From contig CAYXRF010000007.1 of the NCBI GenBank assembly GCA_964467585.1, positions 1 through 64,000 on the forward strand: a stretch of 64,000 bases of DNA, given 5' to 3'. This stretch comes from CALVLD01 sp964467585. GTDB lineage: Bacteria > Bacillota > Clostridia > Christensenellales > CAG-138. Numbering within the stretch: the first letter of the stretch is position 1; each line of letters opens with the position of its first letter. Position numbers and translations under genes: made by a program. The notes below the pieces were generated by a model that was not told the origin of the DNA, searched no databases, and saw only the letters and a list, made by a program, of their open reading frames with translations. Of the stretch, positions 17,734 to 25,233 are shown piece after piece.

Positions 17734-17943
17734 ATGCCGCTGACAATGGCAAGAACGGGGGACGTTGTGACTATTCGCAGGATTACCGGCCGCGATGATT
17801 TTCGTCGGCATCTTGCGGAGCTTGGGTTTGTTGTGGATGGGACTGTCACCGTTGTTTGTGAAACGGCGGGCAACCTGATTCTTCAGGTGAAGGACAGCAG
17901 AATTGCCCTTGACAAAGCAATGGCGAATCGAATTTATATCTGA
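17734..17943 (+). CDS. feoA: FeoA domain protein (first copy)
   Basis: This 69-residue protein has a single SH3-like FeoA domain, with the family features HLAELGFVVDGTVTVV and a final IALDKAMANRIYI strand. FeoA proteins bind the cytosolic part of FeoB and are needed for ferrous iron uptake. The ATG at 17734 follows GGAGGTGC with good spacing. A second feoA begins 14 bases after its stop, then feoB, so this is an AAB-type feo operon, common in Clostridia. Iron control through DtxR-type palindromes upstream is likely. Confidence 0.92.
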   Translation: MPLTMARTGDVVTIRRITGRDDFRRHLAELGFVVDGTVTVVCETAGNLILQVKDSRIALDKAMANRIYI

Positions 17944-17957
17944 AGGAGGTAGTTTTA

Positions 17958-18179
17958 ATGAAAACTTTGAGGGATGTTGGTGTTGGCGAAGCCTGCAAGG
18001 TGGTTAGGCTGCACGGCGAAGGGGCTGTCAAGCGGCGCATAATGGATATGGGCATTACAAAGGACGTTGAGATACTTGTGCGCAAGGTTGCGCCTCTTGG
18101 CGACCCCATGGAGCTGAATGTTCGCGGCTATGAGCTTTCTGTCCGCAAAGCAGACGCTGTGATGATCGAAGTCGAATAG
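17958..18179 (+). CDS. feoA: FeoA domain protein (second copy)
   Basis: This 73-residue FeoA-domain protein follows an excellent AAGGAGGT ribosome site. Sequence features are EACKVVRLHGEGAVKRRI, the glycine-rich MGITKDVEILVRKVAPLGDP and the end strand YELSVRKADAVMIEV. It is clearly divergent from the first copy, so the two likely have distinct contacts with FeoB and are not a recent duplication. It is separated from feoB by 97 bases that carry a further operator and promoter, which would allow feoB to be expressed separately. Confidence 0.93.
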   Translation: MKTLRDVGVGEACKVVRLHGEGAVKRRIMDMGITKDVEILVRKVAPLGDPMELNVRGYELSVRKADAVMIEVE

Positions 18180-18219
18180 CATACCGTTTGCCTTGAAAAA
18201 CGGTGAGACTTCAATTTTT

Positions 18220-18248
18220 TTGGCGAATCGGTTAGACGTGTCTAATTA
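18220..18248 (+). promoter_or_regulatory. Candidate internal promoter before feoB
   Basis: TTGGCG (18220-18225), 17 bases, then TAATTA (18243-18248). It overlaps the palindrome at 18231-18246, so a bound repressor would block the polymerase. Confidence 0.4.
18231..18246. promoter_or_regulatory. DtxR-type operator before feoB
   Basis: TTAGAC-GT-GTCTAA (within 18232-18245) is the most symmetric of the sites in this region and resembles the one at 17690-17705. It lies 31 bases upstream of the feoB start. Confidence 0.65.
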
Positions 18249-18276
18249 ACAGTAATTAAAGGAGGATAAACAAAAA

Positions 18277-20472
18277 ATGGGTATCAATATCGCACTTGCG
18301 GGCAATCCGAATTGTGGAAAAACAACGCTTTTTAACGCGCTGACGGGTGCAAATCAGTATGTTGGCAACTGGCCCGGCGTCACGGTGGAAAAAAAGGAGG
18401 GCAAGCTAAAGGGGCATAAGGACGTTACAATACAGGATCTGCCCGGCATATACTCCCTTTCTCCCTACACGCTTGAGGAGGTTGTGGCGCGTGAATATCT
18501 TGTGAGGCAAAAGCCCGACGTTATACTGAACATAGTTGACGGTACGAACATCGAGCGAAATCTGTATCTTACAACACAGCTTATCGAGCTTGGGCTGCCC
18601 GTTGTTATGGCGGTGAACATGATGGACGTTGTTCGCAAAAACGGCGACAAAATTGACATTAACAGGCTTGCCGAGGCAATGGGCTGCGCGGCAATCTCCA
18701 TAAGTGCGCTTAAAGGGGAGGGCAATATGGAAGCGGCTGACATGGCGATTGCCGCCGCCCAAAGCAAATACGCAAGGGCTGAGCTTCCCCATGTTTTTAC
18801 GGGCGGAGTCGAGCACGCGCTTGCGCACATTGAGGAATCAATCGAAATCAGGGTTGGCGGCAACAGCCTGCGTTGGTATGCCATAAAGGTGTTTGAGCGT
18901 GATGAAAAGGTGCTTGAGGAGCTAAAGCTTGACGATGAGCTGAAGGAGCATATCGAAAGTCACATTCGTGATTGTGAAAAGGAGCTTGAGGACGATGCGG
19001 AGTCTATTATCACAAATCAACGCTATGCGTACATCAGCCGTGTCGTTGAAAGGGCGGTCAAAAAGAAGGCTCCGCGTCACAGCATGACGACCTCTGACAA
19101 AATCGACAGGATAGTTACAAACCGTTGGCTCGCGCTGCCCATATTCGCGCTGGTGATGTGGGGAGTGTATTACATATCAATCGGGTCAATAGGCAATCTT
19201 TCGGTTGGATTTATGAACGATACGCTTTTTGGAGAGTGGATAATTCCCGCTGTGACTTCTCTTTTAAGCGGTTGGAGCGTTGCGCCGTGGCTTGTAAGCC
19301 TGATAGCCGACGGAGTTATCGGCGGCGTGGGCGCGGTGCTTGGCTTTGTGCCGCAGATGCTTATACTGTTTGTTCTTCTTTCAATACTTGAGGACGTGGG
19401 GTACATGGCACGCGTGGCGTTTATTATGGACAGGATATTCCGCAAGTTCGGACTTAGCGGCAAAAGCTTTATCCCCATGCTGATTTCATCCGGATGCGGC
19501 GTCCCCGGAATTATGGCAAGCAGAACAATCGAGCAGGACAGGGATCGCAAGATGACAATCATGACGACCTGCTTCATACCCTGCGGCGCAAAAATGCCTA
19601 TCGTGGGGCTTATCGCGGGCGCTTTGTTCGGCGGGAGCGCATGGGTTGCGGCATCAGCATACTTTATCGGCGTGGCTGCGGTGATTGTCTCCGGCATTAT
19701 TCTCAAAAAGACAAAGCCGTTTGCGGGCGACCCCGCTCCCTTTGTTATGGAGCTTCCCGCATATCACGCTCCTGTTGTGAGAAATGTGCTTCGCGCCACA
19801 TGGGAGCGTGGTTGGAGCTTTATCAAGCGTGCGGGAACGGTGATTGTTGCAGCAAGCGTGCTGATATGGCTGCTGAATTCCCTCAGCTTTGCGGGCGGAT
19901 TCCATTACATTGCCGAGGGCGATGAGTCAATGTCAATATTGAATGTGATTGGTCACGGCATTGCATATATTTTTATCCCTCTCGGCTTTGGAAAATGGCA
20001 GGCCGCCGTTGCGACTGTGCTTGGGCTTGTGGCAAAGGAGGAGGTTGTCGGCGTGTTCGGCTCCCTTTCAAGCATGGCAAGCGCGGACCTTGCTTTGGAG
20101 CTTGCCGAAAGCGGCGGAACGGGGCTTGCGGTTATCGGGCAGGAGTTTTTTGGCGGAAGCGGTCTTGCGGCTTATTCATTCCTAATATTTAATCTGCTGT
20201 GCGCGCCTTGCTTTGCGGCGATGGGCGCTATCAAGCGTGAGATGAACAATGCAAAATGGACGCTTGGCGCGATCGGCTATATGTGCGGCTTTGCATACGC
20301 TATATCGCTTATTGTATATCAGCTTGGTATGCTGTTTACGGGACACGGCTTTACGGTTTGGACTGCCGTTGCCTTTTCCGTGCTTGGCTTTCTTGTTTAT
20401 ATGCTTGTGCGCAAAAACAGGTATGACGAAAATCATCTTAGCATGCGCGCAGTTGACGCCGCAGTCAAATAA
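18277..20472 (+). CDS. feoB: Ferrous iron transport protein B
   Basis: The 731 residues form an N-terminal G domain (about 1-165) with G1 GNPNCGKTT, G3 DLPGIY, G4 NMMD and G5 ISALKG, then a helical GDI-like linker (to about 270) and two Gate-type membrane halves (about 285-720). Conserved membrane motifs include SSGCGVPGIMASR and CFIPCGAKMPI, whose cysteines are typical of the iron pathway. It moves Fe(II) into the cell. Its ribosome site is AAAGGAGG. It sits after two feoA genes and before a small Cys-rich partner, and its leader carries a DtxR-type palindrome. Confidence 0.97.
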   Translation: MGINIALAGNPNCGKTTLFNALTGANQYVGNWPGVTVEKKEGKLKGHKDVTIQDLPGIYSLSPYTLEEVVAREYLVRQKPDVILNIVDGTNIERNLYLTTQLIELGLPVVMAVNMMDVVRKNGDKIDINRLAEAMGCAAISISALKGEGNMEAADMAIAAAQSKYARAELPHVFTGGVEHALAHIEESIEIRVGGNSLRWYAIKVFERDEKVLEELKLDDELKEHIESHIRDCEKELEDDAESIITNQRYAYISRVVERAVKKKAPRHSMTTSDKIDRIVTNRWLALPIFALVMWGVYYISIGSIGNLSVGFMNDTLFGEWIIPAVTSLLSGWSVAPWLVSLIADGVIGGVGAVLGFVPQMLILFVLLSILEDVGYMARVAFIMDRIFRKFGLSGKSFIPMLISSGCGVPGIMASRTIEQDRDRKMTIMTTCFIPCGAKMPIVGLIAGALFGGSAWVAASAYFIGVAAVIVSGIILKKTKPFAGDPAPFVMELPAYHAPVVRNVLRATWERGWSFIKRAGTVIVAASVLIWLLNSLSFAGGFHYIAEGDESMSILNVIGHGIAYIFIPLGFGKWQAAVATVLGLVAKEEVVGVFGSLSSMASADLALELAESGGTGLAVIGQEFFGGSGLAAYSFLIFNLLCAPCFAAMGAIKREMNNAKWTLGAIGYMCGFAYAISLIVYQLGMLFTGHGFTVWTAVAFSVLGFLVYMLVRKNRYDENHLSMRAVDAAVK

Positions 20473-20538
20473 ACGCTTTTATGTTGAAACTTAGGCGTTG
20501 CCAAAGCATAGTTTTTTAACGAAAGAGAGGTAGATTGT

Positions 20539-20763
20539 ATGAATTGGCAAACCATTGCAGTGTTGGCTGTTGTTGTGGCGGCAATCGCCGCGATAGCTGT
20601 ATTGTACGTTTGCAGGCGCAAAAAGGGCGGCTCCTCCTGCGGCTGCGGGTGCGCCGAGTGCGCCATGAGGGATTGTTGCCACTATGCGCACGGCACATCG
20701 GGGACGAATGACGCGTCGGAGGAGAATGACGCGGCGGACAAACGTGTACGACGCGAACGGTGA
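20539..20763 (+). CDS. FeoB-associated Cys-rich membrane protein
   Basis: This 74-residue protein has one N-terminal transmembrane helix (about 5-25), a basic stop-transfer RRKKGG, then a Cys-rich cytosolic stretch (CGCGCAECAMRDCC, about 35-48) and an acidic tail. Small proteins of this build directly after feoB are a known accessory type in Firmicutes and may hold or hand on iron near FeoB. It starts 66 bases after feoB behind AGAGAGG. The acidic, low-complexity C-terminus after about residue 50 looks unconserved. Confidence 0.82.
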   Translation: MNWQTIAVLAVVVAAIAAIAVLYVCRRKKGGSSCGCGCAECAMRDCCHYAHGTSGTNDASEENDAADKRVRRER

Positions 20764-20925
20764 AGTGAGTGGAGCTTGGCATTCTTCGACAGTCCGTCAG
20801 CAAAGCGGCGACCGCCGGGCGGCGACCTATGGGCGGAGCTTCAGCGGAGTCGTGTCGCCCAAGGCTTAAAAAGGCAGTCTGAAATTTGTCAAATATGACG
20901 GCGCGTAAGCCATTTTTTGCCGAAT

Positions 20926-20970
20926 AAAAAATGCCTCCGACAGTCCCGTAAAAAGACCGCGGAGGCATTT
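20926..20970 (-). terminator. Terminator of the zinc-ribbon gene (possibly bidirectional)
   Basis: An 11-bp stem, AAATGCCTCCG (20929-20939) with 20960-20970. On the minus strand it is followed by TTTTTT, so it suits the gene ending at 21012. The plus-strand reading has only TTTG. Confidence 0.75.
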
Positions 20971-21011
20971 GTTGTCAGTCTTATTGAAAATTATGAGCTG
21001 CCGCTAAGCTG

Positions 21012-21452
21012 TTAATGGTTGAGCACGCCCAATGAGGCGACGCCCGCCAGTGAAAGCACCAGTATCACTAAGGCAATGGCGGCGATGACTATGTACCAGC
21101 ACCAGTATGAGCAGGCAAAGTTTTTGCGGTTTATGTTTGATTTATCGCACGAATGGACAATCAGCATTATAAACCCGACCAGTGGCAGTGAATAAAGCAA
21201 CGAAAGCCCCCAATACGCCCACATGCTGAGAGGCTTATACTGCTCGGGCAGCGAAGCTTCAGGGTTAGGCGCGCTGTACGGCGCCGGCGCGGCATAGTAT
21301 GGGTTGTTCTGTTGCTGTGGCTGCTGCTGTGGCGGCTGCTGTGGCTGCTGCTGTGGCTGCTGCTGTGGCTGCTGCTGCGCGTTCATGGCGCGCCCGCAGG
21401 ATGGACAGTACGCTCCCGTCACCGTGACTCCGCAATTTGGACAAATTGGCAT
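21012..21452 (-). CDS. Zinc-ribbon membrane protein with Gln/Pro-rich linker
   Basis: The 146 residues begin with a zinc ribbon, MPICPNCGVTVTGAYCPSCG, in which two CxxC pairs bind zinc. A linker made largely of Gln and Pro repeats (about 25-50) and two hydrophobic helices (about 80-102 and 118-140) follow, with a basic loop between them. This build is common in Firmicutes and is of unknown function. The start at 21452 follows AAGGAGG; the longer open frame upstream lacks support. The CAG/CCA-type repeat in the linker is slippage-prone. It is monocistronic, with its own promoter and terminator. Confidence 0.78.
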   Translation of the reverse strand: MPICPNCGVTVTGAYCPSCGRAMNAQQQPQQQPQQQPQQPPQQQPQQQNNPYYAAPAPYSAPNPEASLPEQYKPLSMWAYWGLSLLYSLPLVGFIMLIVHSCDKSNINRKNFACSYWCWYIVIAAIALVILVLSLAGVASLGVLNH

Positions 21453-21484
21453 AAAAACCCCTCCTTTAGAATGAATCTGAGTAT

Positions 21485-21514
21485 ATAATAACATATCCCC
21501 ATGCAATGTGTCAA
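21485..21514 (-). promoter_or_regulatory. Sigma-A promoter of the zinc-ribbon gene
   Basis: On the minus strand TTGACA (21514-21509), 18 bases, TATTAT (21490-21485), about 33 bases before the start codon. Confidence 0.6.
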
Positions 21515-21629
21515 CAAAAATATATATCATCCGCACATATTGTCGTCTTTTAAGCTTGTCACTTGCGGCGCTGATATTTTTTACGCTTGTTGTGGCGAAC
21601 GCAAGGCAAAATTTTCTTAAAAAAAGCTC

Positions 21630-21657
21630 TTGCAATTCATCGGCAGATGTGTATAAT
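21630..21657 (+). promoter_or_regulatory. Sigma-A promoter of tRNA-Val
   Basis: TTGCAA (21630-21635), 16 bases, TATAAT (21652-21657), 19 bases before the mature tRNA 5' end. Confidence 0.7.
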
Positions 21658-21676
21658 AAGACGTACTGAATCCCGT

Positions 21677-21753
21677 GGGGTTGTAGCTCAGCTGGTTAGA
21701 GCGCTACGTTGACATCGTAGAGGTCGTTGGTTCGATTCCAACTAATCCCACCA
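21677..21753 (+). tRNA. tRNA-Val (GAC)
   Basis: This 77-base cloverleaf has an acceptor stem GGGGTTG paired with TAATCCC (with G-T pairs), a D arm GCTCAGCTGGTTAGAGC, an anticodon stem CTACG/CGTAG with loop TTGACAT (anticodon GAC), and a T arm GTTGG-TTCGATT-CCAAC. The gene encodes its own CCA end. Confidence 0.95.
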
Positions 21754-21881
21754 ATATCCTGTGGTGTGCGTCACACTTCGTCTATAAACCCTCATTTTAC
21801 TCTTTCGGGTTTTGTCGATGAACAGCAAAGGCGCCCCCGCCTTTTATGGCCTTGGGGTACCCGCGTCTCACGCATTGCCCT

Positions 21882-21910
21882 TTGCCTGCTTTAACGGCGG
21901 GTATTATATA
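21882..21910 (+). promoter_or_regulatory. Candidate promoter of tRNA-Gln
   Basis: TTGCCT (21882-21887), 17 bases, TATATA (21905-21910), 26 bases before the tRNA. The -10 is imperfect. Confidence 0.45.
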
Positions 21911-21936
21911 CGGGGTGAACGGCACGATGGGATCTT

Positions 21937-22010
21937 TGGGGAATTGTGTAATGGTAGCACCTACGACTCTGACTCGTATTGTCTAGGTTCGAATCCTAGT
22001 TCCCCAGCCA
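21937..22010 (+). tRNA. tRNA-Gln (CTG)
   Basis: This 74-base cloverleaf has acceptor TGGGGAA paired with TTCCCCA, anticodon stem TACGA/TCGTA with loop CTCTGAC (anticodon CTG, reading CAG), T arm CTAGG-TTCGAAT-CCTAG, discriminator G and an encoded CCA. Confidence 0.95.
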
Positions 22011-22011
22011 G

Positions 22012-22041
22012 AAAAACCACTTCTTCGGAGGTGGTTTTTTT
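22012..22041 (+). terminator. Rho-independent terminator after tRNA-Gln
   Basis: A 12-bp stem with a TTCG tetraloop: AAAAACCACTTC (22012-22023) with 22028-22039. It runs into TTTTTTT one base after the tRNA CCA. A textbook terminator. Confidence 0.95.
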
Positions 22042-22340
22042 AATGAATTAACACCTGAGGGACTGATGAAGAACGAGGGCGACTTCACTTCATATTTGAG
22101 CGCAGCGAATGTCTTCATTGGGTGCAAAGCAAGGTGCAAAGCACCATCTTCGGAATGTTCATTAGCTTAAACCATTGGTACTGCAAAATCAAAGCAGCGA
22201 TTTGCCTGTATAGCCTGAAAGACGGCGGAGCGCTGCATTCGGGCGATGTGCGGTTCAAAACCGGCATTGCTCATTCGCCTATCATATGAGTAATACGCCT
22301 AATACAAGCAAATAATATGCGTATATGGTCTGATACGCAG
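22042..22340. other. Intergenic stretch with CGCCTA half-sites upstream of fic
   Basis: I see no gene, tRNA or repeat family here. The part closest to fic holds two direct CGCCT(A) half-sites at 22276 and 22296, twenty bases apart. The same motif forms the inverted repeat over the fic promoter. GGTGCAAAGCA-like short direct repeats occur near 22121-22145. Confidence 0.45.
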
Positions 22341-22369
22341 TTGACAATCGCCTAAATATATGCTAAAAT
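22341..22369 (+). promoter_or_regulatory. Strong sigma-A promoter of fic
   Basis: Consensus TTGACA (22341-22346), exactly 17 bases, TAAAAT (22364-22369), 28 bases before the fic start. Confidence 0.8.
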
Positions 22370-22376
22370 TAGGCGA
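22348..22376. promoter_or_regulatory. Operator-like inverted repeat over the fic promoter
   Basis: TCGCCTAA (22348-22355) and TTAGGCGA (22369-22376) are perfect 8-bp arms 13 bases apart, covering the spacer and the -10 box. With the upstream half-sites this looks like a repressor site, possibly for the winged-helix end of Fic itself. Confidence 0.6.
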
Positions 22377-22396
22377 AACAATACGGAGGCAGGCAA

Positions 22397-23446
22397 ATGA
22401 GAGCTTTTGATTATTCAGCGCTTGCGAATAGGCAGTGGGACAGTGAGATACTGGGACTTGTCGCACAGATTCATGAGTTTAAGGGCAAGCAGGAATTGTA
22501 TCTGAGACAAAAGCCTGCCGTCCTTGATAAATTGACCCGGACTGCAAAGATACAAAGCACTGAGGCATCTAATAAAATCGAAGGAATCGTTACAACGAGC
22601 ACGCGAATTCAGCAGCTATGTGCTAAAAAGACAACGCCACGCAACCGTGATGAAGAAGAAATCATGGGGTATCGTGATGTTCTGAACACCATTCATGAGA
22701 GTTACGAATATATTCCGATTCGTGCGTCATATATTTTGCAGCTGCACCGCGACCTATATAGGTATTCAGAAAAATCCATCGGCGGCAGATTCAAATCCAC
22801 GCAGAATTTCATTACCGAAACAGACGCAGACGGCAAGCAGCGTGTTCGTTTTATGCCTGCCGCTCCTTATGAAACGCCCGATGCAATCGACACAATCTGT
22901 GAGAGCTTTAACAACGTTATTGATTCCTGTGTGGTTGATCCTCTTGTTCTCATTCCGACATTTATTATCGATTTCCTCTGTATCCATCCGTTTAACGACG
23001 GCAACGGAAGAATGTCACGGCTGCTGACAACATTGCTTTTGTATCGCTGCGGTTATATAGTGGGACGTTATATCAGTATTGAGAGTAAGATTGAAAAGAC
23101 CAAATCAAAATACTATGATGTATTGGAGCAAAGCGACCGCGAATGGCATGAGGGCAAAAACGATGCAACACCGTTTATCAAGTATATTCTCGGCATTGTA
23201 CTCTCCGCTTATCGTGATTTTGAAAGCCGTATTAACCTGATGGACGAAAAGCTGCCTGCGATTGAACTTGTCAAAAAAGCAGTAAATGAGAAAATCGGCA
23301 AGTTTACCAAGCGTGAGATAATGGAGATCGTTCCGTCAATCGAAAAAGCATCGGTTGAAAATGCTTTGAAAAAGCTAATTGAAGAAGGTGTTGTTGAACG
23401 CCACGGAAATGGCAAGGCAACCTTCTACACCGTTTCTGATAAATAA
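22397..23446 (+). CDS. Fic family AMP-transferase (class II, self-inhibited) with winged helix
   Basis: The 349 residues have an N-terminal Fic_N-like region, the inhibitory helix motif S58-NKI-E62-G63, and the Fic core with active site H197-PFNDGNGR, followed by MSR. A C-terminal winged-helix-like DNA-binding segment (about 275-345, FTKREIMEIVPSIEKASVENAL) ends the protein. The intact motif implies transfer of AMP or a similar group from a nucleotide to a target protein; the inhibitory Glu62 should restrain it until released. It has its own strong promoter, a likely operator and its own terminator, and sits beside two tRNA genes. Single-gene Fic units with a winged helix are common in mobile or accessory DNA; acquisition is plausible but no att repeats are visible. 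Confidence 0.92.
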   Translation: MRAFDYSALANRQWDSEILGLVAQIHEFKGKQELYLRQKPAVLDKLTRTAKIQSTEASNKIEGIVTTSTRIQQLCAKKTTPRNRDEEEIMGYRDVLNTIHESYEYIPIRASYILQLHRDLYRYSEKSIGGRFKSTQNFITETDADGKQRVRFMPAAPYETPDAIDTICESFNNVIDSCVVDPLVLIPTFIIDFLCIHPFNDGNGRMSRLLTTLLLYRCGYIVGRYISIESKIEKTKSKYYDVLEQSDREWHEGKNDATPFIKYILGIVLSAYRDFESRINLMDEKLPAIELVKKAVNEKIGKFTKREIMEIVPSIEKASVENALKKLIEEGVVERHGNGKATFYTVSDK

Positions 23447-23563
23447 GAATTAAACACGAAAACACTTTAGATGCGATGGTTTTTTTGTTGTATTTAAATT
23501 GCTGAATCGGACGCTTAATCAATAAGTCTTTTGATGTGCCGATCGGATGTTTTTTTGCAAAGC

Positions 23564-23594
23564 AAAAGGCGTTCGGTTTTGCCCGACGCCTTTT
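23564..23594 (+). terminator. Terminator after fic
   Basis: AAAAGGCGT pairs with ACGCCTTTT, with a further CGG/CCG pairing past a bulge. It ends in TTTT then GTG. It lies 118 bases past the fic stop. Confidence 0.6.
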
Positions 23595-23731
23595 GTGTGG
23601 AGGAGGGATACATATCTAAATCAAGAACAAATCAACCAATCGGTAACCGCCCAAGGCTTTTTGCGCCGCATAACGCAACACATACTCTTGTGCATCGAAT
23701 GCGGCGGCGGCGTCCGTGCGCCCGCCCGCTC

Positions 23732-24019
23732 TCAGTTGTACACAAACTGTAACTTTTGAGTGGGACAGAGCCAATAATCCATAAGATCGGACAGGAACAG
23801 CGTGTCAGGGGTGTTTTTGAAGTAATCGGGGTTTGAATACGCACCTTCAGGAATTGCGCAAAACGGACGTTCAAACAGCGTACTGCGGGTCTTATCCCGT
23901 TTTGATACGACCCTCTCACGATGCTCACAGCAACGCTTTGCGCTGCCAAGCACCTTGTCACGGAGAGATGGTGGCGGCGTTATCAAACGAACCGCTTCAT
24001 AAATCTCCTGCTCATACAT
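23732..24019 (-). CDS. Short protein after ECF sigma factor, probably a truncated anti-sigma factor
   Basis: The ATG at 24019 overlaps the end of the ECF sigma gene (ATGTATGA), so the 95-residue product is translationally coupled to it. That is the usual place for an anti-sigma factor. The N-terminus, MYEQEIYEAVRLITPPPSLRDK, has the acidic-helix-then-Pro pattern of many anti-sigma N-termini. There is no transmembrane helix; a cytosolic anti-sigma would normally be followed by one. The C-terminus (LCPTQKLQFVYN) looks unconserved, as if the gene were broken before the membrane part. I do not recognise a named family, and a short intact cytosolic regulator is possible. Confidence 0.5.
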   Translation of the reverse strand: MYEQEIYEAVRLITPPPSLRDKVLGSAKRCCEHRERVVSKRDKTRSTLFERPFCAIPEGAYSNPDYFKNTPDTLFLSDLMDYWLCPTQKLQFVYN

Positions 24020-24536
24020 AAGCATAAGCCTCCTCAATCTCAATCTTGAGCTTTTCTCTTGCCCTGTGAAGGCGAACCTTAACAGCGGACTCCGTAAGCT
24101 CCAGTATTTCTGCGACTTCCTTAACGGAATAGCCCTCAACATAATGAAGAACAAGCGGCACACGGAATTTTTCAGGCAGCTTGGTCAGCTCCTCAAGCAC
24201 ATAGCCCTGCCCCTCGGTTTTGGCAAACTGCACTATCGAGTCGAGCGAAACGGTGTCACGGTAAAACTTGGAACGACGTTTGTCGTGACAGCGGTTTATC
24301 GCAACGCGCAAGAACCATGCCTTTTCATGCTCCGCATCGTTAAAAATTGGCATAACCGACATATACTTCAGGAACACATCCTGAACAACGTCCTCGGCGT
24401 CAGAAGAACTGCCCAACTGCACCGCACACACCCTGAACAATGTGGAAGCATATTGGTCGTACTTATCTGCGATAAGCTTCTCGTTAAATCCGGAGCCGCC
24501 CATATCGGAGTACCTCTCTTCATATGTAACACGCAT
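24012..24536 (-). CDS. ECF-type RNA polymerase sigma factor
   Basis: In 174 residues the protein carries sigma region 2 (about 20-90, DAEDVVQDVFLKYM and AWFLRVAINRCHDKRR) and region 4 (about 112-165, LPEKFRVPLVLHYVEGYSVK then AEILELTESAVKVRLHRAR). There is no region 3, as expected for ECF sigma factors. It would direct a small stress or envelope regulon. Its start follows CGGAGGAG. It lies 46 bases after sigH, and its 3' end overlaps the likely anti-sigma gene. Confidence 0.93.
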   Translation of the reverse strand: MRVTYEERYSDMGGSGFNEKLIADKYDQYASTLFRVCAVQLGSSSDAEDVVQDVFLKYMSVMPIFNDAEHEKAWFLRVAINRCHDKRRSKFYRDTVSLDSIVQFAKTEGQGYVLEELTKLPEKFRVPLVLHYVEGYSVKEVAEILELTESAVKVRLHRAREKLKIEIEEAYAYV

Positions 24537-24582
24537 AACTCCTCCGTTTGGTTACACATAACCGATTATATATTTTACACGT

Positions 24583-25233
24583 CTATGACTGATTGTCGTT
24601 CAAATAGCGTTCAAGCTTTTTTTTGATACGCTGAAGGGCGTTGTCAACAGACTTTACGCTTCTTCCAACCTCCGCGGCGATATCGTTGTATGTCATGCTG
24701 CAAAGGTATCGCGTCAGCACATCGCGTTCAAGCGGCGAAAGCGATGTTGAAAGCACCTTTTCGATAGCTGCTGCTGTCTCCTGACGAAGCAAAAGCTCCT
24801 CAGGGCTTTGGGATGTTTTGGCGGCGATTACGTCCATAAGACGTTTGTCGGAATCGTCGTCAAATGCGGGACGATAAAGGGATTCATACCTGTTGAGAGG
24901 TATATGCTTGTCCCGCGAGGCGGATTTGATTGCCGTGAGGAGTTGACGGGTCACGCACAGCTCCGCGAACGGATGAAAGGAGGAGTTTTTGCTGTGGTCA
25001 TAGTCGCGTATGGCTTTGTAAAAGCCAACCATGCCCTCCTGCACCAAGTCCTCTCTGTCGGCGCCCATAAGAAAGTACGGGCGCGCCCTCCCGCGAACCA
25101 TGCGCTTGTAGCGGTGATAAAGCTCGTCCGAAGCCCCGCAGTCCGCTATTTTGGCAAGCTCCACAAGCTCCTCATCGGTCATCGCCTCAAAGTCGGCAGT
25201 ATTATAGCGACCGAAAATTTCAGCCTCGTTCAC
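24583..25233 (-). CDS. sigH: Sporulation/stationary-phase sigma factor SigH
   Basis: The 216-residue sigma-70 protein is of the SigH type. The characteristic region 2 text GADREDLVQEGMVGFYKAIR and the stretch FAELCVTRQLLTAIKSASR then KHIPLNRYESL are typical of Clostridia and Bacillus SigH, which turns on early sporulation genes. Region 4 is SPLERDVLTRYLCSMTYN followed by the helix-turn-helix. The start is GTG at 25233, overlapping the rlmB stop (GTGA), with AGGAGA upstream. The order mrnC-rlmB-sigH is conserved in Clostridia, supporting orthology. Confidence 0.93.
   Translation of the reverse strand: MNEAEIFGRYNTADFEAMTDEELVELAKIADCGASDELYHRYKRMVRGRARPYFLMGADREDLVQEGMVGFYKAIRDYDHSKNSSFHPFAELCVTRQLLTAIKSASRDKHIPLNRYESLYRPAFDDDSDKRLMDVIAAKTSQSPEELLLRQETAAAIEKVLSTSLSPLERDVLTRYLCSMTYNDIAAEVGRSVKSVDNALQRIKKKLERYLNDNQS

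Noticed and set aside
21937..23600. Integrative element with att sites at tRNA-Gln
   Set aside because: No integrase and no second copy of the tRNA 3' end were found downstream of fic.
24066..24626. Plus-strand open frame opposite the ECF sigma gene
   Set aside because: Antisense shadow across two real genes, with no ribosome site or recognisable domain.
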